Origin: Falsiroseomonas sp051860665 | GTDB lineage: Bacteria > Pseudomonadota > Alphaproteobacteria > Acetobacterales > Acetobacteraceae | Length of the DNA: 64,000 nt | Reading direction: 5' to 3' | NCBI RefSeq assembly: GCF_051860665.1 | Contig: NZ_JBHYDM010000007.1 | Location: forward strand, 62,001-126,000 | Part shown: in pieces, positions 59,130 through 64,000 of the stretch | Position numbering within the stretch: position 1 is the stretch's first letter | Layout: each line of letters opens with the position of its first letter | Program-made: the position numbers and the translations under genes | The notes under the pieces: model-generated | The model's database searches: none | Seen by the model: only the letters and a program-made list of their open reading frames with translations | Told to the model about the DNA's origin: nothing

Positions 59130-60232
59130 CCGACAGCTTCGAGATCTTCCTCGCCACCGCGCCGGGGCTGGAGCCCCTGCTGTTCGAGGAGGTGCGGGGC
59201 AAGGGCTTTCGGCGCCCCAAGGCGGTGCCGGGCGGCGTGGCCATCCAGGGCGGCTGGCCGGATGTCTGGCGCGCCAATCTCTGGCTGCGCGGCGCCGGGC
59301 GCGTGCTGGCGCGGATCGACAGTTTTCGGGCCGTGCACCTGGCGCAGCTGGATGCCAAGGCGCGGCGCGTCGACTGGGCCAGCGTGCTGCGCCCGGACGT
59401 GCCCTTCCGGGTGGAGGCCAGCTGCGCCGGGTCGCGCATCTACCACTCCGGAGCCGCCGCGCAGCGGGTCGAGACAGCGATCCGGGAGACGCTCGGCGCG
59501 AAGCCGTCGGATGACGGCGTGCTGGTCATGGTGCGGCTGGAGAATGACCAGTGCACCATCAGCCTCGATACCTCGGGCGAGCCGCTGCACAAGCGGGGCG
59601 CCAAGCAGGCGGTGAACCCGGCCCCGCTGCGCGAGACCATGGCTGCGCTCTTCCTGCAGGCCTGCGGCCATGACGGCACGGCGCCGGTGGTGGACCCGAT
59701 GTGCGGCGCCGGCACCTTCGTGATCGAGGCGGCGGAGATCACCGCGCGGCTGAACCCCGGCCGCGCCCGCGCCTTCGCCTTCGAGCGTCTCGCCGGCTTC
59801 GATGAGGCCGCCTGGCAGGCGATGCGCGCGGTGCGCCGCCCCCCGGCCTCCACCGCGCGCTGCTACGGGCGGGACCGCGACGCGGGGGCGATCGCCATGA
59901 GCCGCGCCAATGCGGAGCGCGCCGGTGTCGCGGAGACCACGGACTTCGCCCAGGCGCCGATCAGCGAGCTGACGCCACCCGAGGGCCCGCCGGGACTCGT
60001 CATCGTCAATCCGCCCTATGGCAGCCGGATGGGGGAGGGGAAGGACCTCGCACCCCTCTACGCCGCCTTCGGCCAGGTGATGCTGCGCCGCTTCGCCGGC
60101 TGGCGGGTGGGGCTGGTGACCAGCGAGCCGAAGCTGGCGCATGCGACGCGCCTGCCCTTCCTGCCCAATACCGCGCCGGTGCCGCATGGCGGGCTGCGGG
60201 TGGCCTTGTACCGGACCCTGCCGTTGAGCTGA
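59126..60232 (+). CDS. THUMP-domain RNA methyltransferase (RlmL/Trm11-like)
   Basis: 368 aa. N-terminal ferredoxin-like/THUMP part (FEIFLATAPGLEPLLFEEVRGKGFRRP), then an SAM-dependent methyltransferase domain: VVDPMCGAGTFVIEAAEIT (SAM-binding) and the catalytic NPPYGSRMG. Acts on guanine N2 in rRNA or tRNA, resembling the N-terminal half of RlmL. GTG start overlaps the ychF stop. Confidence 0.92.
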   Translation: MTDSFEIFLATAPGLEPLLFEEVRGKGFRRPKAVPGGVAIQGGWPDVWRANLWLRGAGRVLARIDSFRAVHLAQLDAKARRVDWASVLRPDVPFRVEASCAGSRIYHSGAAAQRVETAIRETLGAKPSDDGVLVMVRLENDQCTISLDTSGEPLHKRGAKQAVNPAPLRETMAALFLQACGHDGTAPVVDPMCGAGTFVIEAAEITARLNPGRARAFAFERLAGFDEAAWQAMRAVRRPPASTARCYGRDRDAGAIAMSRANAERAGVAETTDFAQAPISELTPPEGPPGLVIVNPPYGSRMGEGKDLAPLYAAFGQVMLRRFAGWRVGLVTSEPKLAHATRLPFLPNTAPVPHGGLRVALYRTLPLS

Positions 60233-60237
60233 GGGGG

Positions 60238-60375
60238 AAGCCCTCTCCACCCAGCGGGGGGGTTGAACGCATGCGTTCAACGGTTGGGTGAGGGGGGCTG
60301 GGACGGCATTGGACCGAATTCACGTCCTGCGCGTCCCCCCCACCCAACCCTCCCCCGCAGGCGGGGGAGGGCTTC
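60238..60375. repeat. Pair of inverted REP-like hairpin units with a 20-bp perfect palindrome
   Basis: Copy A (about 60238-60298) begins GAAGCCCTCTCC and ends CGGTTGGGTGAGGGGGG, but its stem is interrupted by the 20-bp palindrome GTTGAACGCATGCGTTCAAC (60262-60281). Copy B (about 60334-60375) is inverted, with an 11-bp perfect stem CCCTCCCCCGC/GCGGGGGAGGG (60348-60371). The same design occurs after rplY at 56838. It lies between convergent genes and should terminate both. Confidence 0.75.
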
Positions 60376-60378
60376 GGG

Positions 60379-61281
60379 CTACATCCGCCAGCGGCGGTGC
60401 TGCCAGAGCCATTGGCCGGGATATTCGCGCACCCAGCCCTCGACGATGTCGTTCACCTGCTGGGTCGCGGCCTGCACATCCACCTGGCCCTTGGCATCGC
60501 GCGCCAGGGTCACGGCCTCCGTCAGCTCCAGCCGGAAGCGGCCGCCGGGCAGGCGGATGGCGCGGGCGCCGTGGATCGGGCAGTCGAAGCGCCGTGCCAG
60601 GCGGGCGAGGATCGGAATCGCCGTCGCCTCCCGCCCGAAGAACCGGATCCTGGGGCCGCGGCCGAAGCGCTGGTCGACCAGCATGCCGAGATGGAGGCCC
60701 TCATCCAGCGCCTCCATCATCCGGATCGGCGCGGCGGGTCCGGCCGGGATCAATGTGCCCATCACCCCCTTGCGCAGCGCCAGGATGTCCCGCGCCACCG
60801 CGGCATTGTTCGGCGTGCGATACAGCGCGGCGGCCGGCAGGCCATGGCGCAGCGCGGCAACGGCGGGCAGTTCCCAATTGGCCAGGTGGGCCGCGAAGAT
60901 GATGGCGGGCTTGCCGTCATCCCGCAGCGCCTCGAAGCGCGCCATGCTCTCGGCATCCAGCTCGATGCGGCCGGTATTGGGGCGCTCCGGGTCGAAATCC
61001 CAGAGATCGCCGAGATGGACATATTCGCTGGCGGTACGGCCGAGATTCTCCCAGCTCTCGCGCAGGATCGTGGCGCGTTCGGCGGCGGTCTTGTCCGGGA
61101 AGGCCGCGTCGATGTTTTCGCGCGCGATGCGGTTGGCCGAAGTGAGCGGGCCAAGGGTGCGGGCCACCGCCGCACCGATGCGCCCGGCGCGATCCGGACC
61201 CAGGGCGCGCACCATGGCGAAGCCGCCCCGGATCAGGGCAGCCAGCGTTTCCTCGCCGGCGCGTTTCAGGGCCGCCTTCAA
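60379..61281 (-). CDS. lpxXL: Lipid A acyltransferase for very-long-chain fatty acids (LpxXL-like, HtrB/LpxL family)
   Basis: 300 aa. LpxL/HtrB-type acyltransferase: catalytic H-x4-E in AAHLANWELPAVAAL, LVDQRFGRGPRIRFFGREA and the C-terminal PGQWLWQHRRW. Sits at the inner membrane. In rhizobia LpxXL transfers a C28-type chain from AcpXL to lipid A, and the order fabF2XL-fabF1XL-adhXL-lpxXL seen here is the same. TTG start at 61281, one base after the dehydrogenase stop; unusual but supported by this spacing. Specificity is inferred from synteny. Confidence 0.85.
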   Translation of the reverse strand: MKAALKRAGEETLAALIRGGFAMVRALGPDRAGRIGAAVARTLGPLTSANRIARENIDAAFPDKTAAERATILRESWENLGRTASEYVHLGDLWDFDPERPNTGRIELDAESMARFEALRDDGKPAIIFAAHLANWELPAVAALRHGLPAAALYRTPNNAAVARDILALRKGVMGTLIPAGPAAPIRMMEALDEGLHLGMLVDQRFGRGPRIRFFGREATAIPILARLARRFDCPIHGARAIRLPGGRFRLELTEAVTLARDAKGQVDVQAATQQVNDIVEGWVREYPGQWLWQHRRWRM

Positions 61282-61282
61282 G

Positions 61283-62305
61283 TCAGAACTTCACCACGAT
61301 CTTGCCGAAGACGCGGCGCGATTCCAGGCGTTCCAGCCCTTCCGTGAATCGCTCCAGCGGCACCACGGTATCCAGCACCGGCAGGATGCCCGCCGACATC
61401 TTGCCCAAGGCGTCGCCGACGTTGCGGATGGCGCAGCCGAAACTCCCAAAAATGCGGAGCTGGCGCTGGAAGATCATCATCAGGTTGGTCTCGGCCGAGA
61501 CGCCGGAGGTGCTGCCGCAGGTCACCAGGCGCCCGCCCGGGCGCAGCGAAAGCAGGGAGCCCGCCCAGGTGGTGGCGCCCACATGTTCGAAGACCACATC
61601 CACGCCGCGCTTTCCCGTCACGCGCCGGGCAACCGTCGAGAAGTTCTTGTCCGTGTAGTTCACCACATGATCGGCGCCGAGTGCCTGGGCCTTGGCGCAT
61701 TTCTCGTCATCGCCGGCGGTGGCGATGACGGTGCAGCCCAGGGCCTTGGCGACGCGGATGGCGACGGATCCGATGCCGGAGCCCGCCGCCTGGATCAGGA
61801 TGGTCTCGCCCGGCTTCAGCTGGGCATTGTCGAAGAGCATATGCTCGACCGTGCCGAAGGTGACGGTGGCGCAGGCCGCTTCCTCGAAGGGCACCTTCTC
61901 GGGCACGCGCACCAGCAGCCGCGCCGGCACATTGGCCAGTTCGCGCGCAAAACCGTCGATGTGGAAGCCGGCAACGCCCGAGACGTTCTCGCAGAAATTG
62001 TCGCGGCCCTCGCGGCAGGCGGCGCAATGGCCGCAGGTGCGGGCGCCATAGGGCACGGCGCGGTCGCCGGCCTTCCAGCCGGTGACGCCGGCACCCACCG
62101 CCACCACTTCGCCCGAAGCCTCCGCGCCCACCGCCAGCGGCAGCGTGCGCTGCGCGAAGGCCATGCCGCGCCAGCCCCAGACATCGATGTGGTTCAGGGA
62201 GACGGCGCGGATGCGCAGCTGCACCTCGCCCTCGCCGGGCGGCGGCGGGGCCTCGATCTCTTCCAGCCGCAGGTCGCGGTCGCCATGCAGGCGCAGGGCG
62301 CGCAT
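61283..62305 (-). CDS. Zinc-type alcohol dehydrogenase/quinone reductase, AdhXL-like
   Basis: 340 aa, MDR family. Structural zinc Cys cluster CGHCAACREGRDNFC, NAD(P) motif AAGSGIGSVAIRVAKALGC, and a GroES-like N-terminal domain. In rhizobial VLCFA operons this gene (adhXL) is found between fabF1XL and lpxXL, exactly as here, although its biochemical role is unclear. The ATG shares one base with the fabF1XL stop (TGATG). Confidence 0.88.
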   Translation of the reverse strand: MRALRLHGDRDLRLEEIEAPPPPGEGEVQLRIRAVSLNHIDVWGWRGMAFAQRTLPLAVGAEASGEVVAVGAGVTGWKAGDRAVPYGARTCGHCAACREGRDNFCENVSGVAGFHIDGFARELANVPARLLVRVPEKVPFEEAACATVTFGTVEHMLFDNAQLKPGETILIQAAGSGIGSVAIRVAKALGCTVIATAGDDEKCAKAQALGADHVVNYTDKNFSTVARRVTGKRGVDVVFEHVGATTWAGSLLSLRPGGRLVTCGSTSGVSAETNLMMIFQRQLRIFGSFGCAIRNVGDALGKMSAGILPVLDTVVPLERFTEGLERLESRRVFGKIVVKF

Positions 62306-63630
62306 CAGGTCGGTGCTCCACTGAGAACGAGGCAGACGTTCTGGCCGCCGAAGCCGAAGCTGTTGGACAGCACGTTCTGGACTTTTGCCGCGCGGGCCAC
62401 GTTGGGCACCACGTCGAGCGTGATGGCCGGGTCCGGCTCCACATGGTTGATGGTGGGCGGCAGCATCTGGTCGCGGATCGCCAGCAGGCTGAAGGCGGCC
62501 TCGATGGCGCCGGAGGCCGAGAGCGTATGGCCGATCATCGACTTGTTGGAGGAGATCGGCGGCGCGGCCTCCCCGAAGACCGCGCGCATGGCGAGGTTCT
62601 CCATCTTGTCGTTCTCCGGCGTGCCGGTGCCATGGGCATTGACGTAGGAGATATCGGCGGGCTGCAGCCCCGCATCCTCGATGGCATTGCGCATGGCCCG
62701 GATCACCGCGCTGCCATCGGGGTTGGAGCGGGTGCGGTGGAAACTGTCCGACTTCTCGCCGGCGCCGCGCACCAGGCCGAGGATGCGCGCGCCGCGGGCA
62801 CGGGCGTGCGAAAGGCTTTCGAGCACCAGGCAGGCGGCGCCCTCGCTCATCACGAAGCCACCGCGGTTCTTCTCGAAGGGGCGGGAGGCGCCGGTGGGGT
62901 CTTCGTTGCGGGTGGACAGCGCGGAGAGAAGGGAGAAGCGGATCAGCGCCTCCGGCTGCACCGTGCCATCCGCGCCGATGGCCAGCGCGGCCTCGGTCTC
63001 CCCGCGCTGGATCGCCTCGACGCCAAGCTGGATGGCGGAGGCGCCGGTGGCGCAGGCGGTGGTGACGGCCACGGGCGATCCGCGCGTGCCGAAGCGGGCG
63101 GCCAAGGTCTCGCCGACCGTCTGGAAGGCGGCGGTCTGGTAGAGCTCCGGCCAGCCGGTCGCGGCCAGGGTCAGCGCGGGATAGGTGGCCGCATCCGGCG
63201 CCACGCGCCGGGCGAGTTCGAAGCGGTGCGGCCATTCCACCTCGACCGGCGGCATGCCGAGCATCAGCGGGCCGGGGAATCTTCCCCCACCGAGGCCGGC
63301 CTCGGCCAGCGCTTCCTCCGCCGCCATCGCGGCCATGCGGGCGACGCGGGGGGTGGCGGTCAGCACCGCGCCATCCGCTTCCTCGGGCAGGTCGACGGTG
63401 CCAGCGATGGTGGTGCGCAGGTCGTTGGTGGGGAAGCGGGTGATGCGGCGGATGCCGGAGGTGCCGGCCAGCAGTGCCGCCCAGTTCCTGGCAACGCCGA
63501 AGCCGAGCGGGGTAACGAGGCCGATTCCGGTGACGGCAACGATGGGCCGGCCCTTGGAGTCCAGGTCCGCTGGCCGCGACCGGTTCAGCTCTCCGGGGCC
63601 TTCGCCCCTCCGACCATCGGACGCTGTCAC
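62305..63630 (-). CDS. fabF1XL: Beta-ketoacyl-ACP synthase, FabF1XL-like
   Basis: 441 aa. The Cys-His-His triad of FabF-type condensing enzymes is intact: Cys193 (TTACATGASA), His333 (NAHGTGTPEN) and His368 (NKSMIGHTLSASG). It elongates acyl chains on an acyl carrier protein; in this context AcpXL. GTG start at 63630 with GGAGGAG upstream and GTGA overlap with the preceding partial synthase. The adjacent second synthase, dehydrogenase and LpxL-family genes identify it as the VLCFA version rather than housekeeping FabF. Confidence 0.88.
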   Translation of the reverse strand: MTASDGRRGEGPGELNRSRPADLDSKGRPIVAVTGIGLVTPLGFGVARNWAALLAGTSGIRRITRFPTNDLRTTIAGTVDLPEEADGAVLTATPRVARMAAMAAEEALAEAGLGGGRFPGPLMLGMPPVEVEWPHRFELARRVAPDAATYPALTLAATGWPELYQTAAFQTVGETLAARFGTRGSPVAVTTACATGASAIQLGVEAIQRGETEAALAIGADGTVQPEALIRFSLLSALSTRNEDPTGASRPFEKNRGGFVMSEGAACLVLESLSHARARGARILGLVRGAGEKSDSFHRTRSNPDGSAVIRAMRNAIEDAGLQPADISYVNAHGTGTPENDKMENLAMRAVFGEAAPPISSNKSMIGHTLSASGAIEAAFSLLAIRDQMLPPTINHVEPDPAITLDVVPNVARAAKVQNVLSNSFGFGGQNVCLVLSGAPT

Positions 63631-64000
63631 GGCTGCTCCTCCGCCGGAATCGCCTGCAGATGGGCCAGGGCCTCGCCGCGCCAGGCGCCGAAGCCGGTCA
63701 CCAGAAGGTCTGTCGGCGGCGCGGTCATGGGCGCCTCGGCCGCCTCCAGCGCGGGCGGCAGCACGCCCTCGGAGAGCATCAGCGCGCCCAGCGCCAGGCT
63801 GGCCGGGAAGGTCGCCTCCACGCCCCAGCCGAGCCGGCTGCCGGCGGCGCGCAGCGTGATGTCCCGGCGAAGGCTGCCCAGGAATTCGCGCTCGGCCGCG
63901 GTGGGGCCGGCGACGCCCGTGGCGCCGGAAAGGACGGCCAGCGGCCCCTCCGGCAGGGCCAGCCGCGCGAAGGCGCGGGCGGCGGCGGCGGCGCTGCCAT
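63627..64000 (-). CDS. fabF2XL: Beta-ketoacyl-ACP synthase-like protein, C-terminus only (FabF2XL-like)
   Basis: The last 123 codons lie in the window; the gene continues past the right edge. The visible part reads LAVLSGATGVAGPTAAEREF, then GWGVEATFPASLALGALMLSEGVLPPALE and ends VTGFGAWRGEALAHLQAIPAEEQ. The GxGVEAxFPAxxALGALxLSxG pattern and the VTGFGxWRGEA end match condensing-enzyme C-termini of the FabF2XL kind found before fabF1XL. Overlaps fabF1XL by GTGA. Confidence 0.75.
   Translation of the reverse strand, partial: GSAAAAARAFARLALPEGPLAVLSGATGVAGPTAAEREFLGSLRRDITLRAAGSRLGWGVEATFPASLALGALMLSEGVLPPALEAAEAPMTAPPTDLLVTGFGAWRGEALAHLQAIPAEEQP

Overview
The window is very GC-rich DNA, densely packed with genes and linked almost everywhere by ATGA or GTGA start/stop overlaps. 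Gene content points to an alphaproteobacterium, most likely an Acetobacteraceae member of the Roseomonas type. The main reasons are four orphan Bug/TctC periplasmic receptors, many solute-binding proteins, an alphaproteobacterial GTTC-N7-GTTC SOS box in front of imuA-imuB-dnaE2, and an acpXL-type very-long-chain fatty acid operon. This taxonomic call is inference from gene content, not from a marker gene.

Layout. 1-2.9 kb: psd/pssA phospholipid genes, a small unknown gene and a LysM envelope protein. 2.9-13.5 kb: a Bug receptor, then a dipeptide-type ABC importer with a fused double ATPase co-transcribed with a C45 acyltransferase/peptidase. Divergent from it lie an FCD regulator, a PuuB-like amine oxidase and an omega-aminotransferase, suggesting peptide or amine use. 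13.5-21.6 kb: a tandem cold-shock-domain protein, an NMT1-type receptor behind a sigma-54 promoter, a compound palindromic repeat, an old-yellow-enzyme, a three-subunit molybdenum hydroxylase and a Bug receptor. 21.7-27.3 kb: the SOS mutasome.

27.4-42 kb is the most interesting part. Three transcription units (cysteine hydrolase + NCS2 permease; a Bug receptor; oppABCDF + AtzG/AtzE-like amidase) are each preceded by a -24/-12 sigma-54 promoter with GG-N10-GC spacing. A fourth such promoter precedes the NMT1 receptor at 14.6 kb. Together they look like a nitrogen-starvation regulon for importing and hydrolysing amides, ureides or biuret-like compounds. Next to it are an alpha/beta hydrolase, a D-glutamate-cyclase-like protein, a HutC-type regulator and a PuuE-like deacetylase.

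42-56 kb: a lipoprotein of unknown function, thrC, an M16 peptidase, a PmbA-like protein, a Bug-MBL-pcaH-pcaG operon, another peptide-type binding protein, an RsbQ/KAI2-like hydrolase followed in the same frame by a PAS kinase with a degenerate ATP-binding domain, and a Tim44-domain membrane protein. 56-60 kb: housekeeping rplY, pth, a small unknown gene, ychF and a THUMP methyltransferase. 60.4-64 kb: fabF2XL(partial)-fabF1XL-adhXL-lpxXL, the operon that makes and attaches very-long-chain acyl groups to lipid A. No tRNA, rRNA, CRISPR array, transposase or prophage gene was found.
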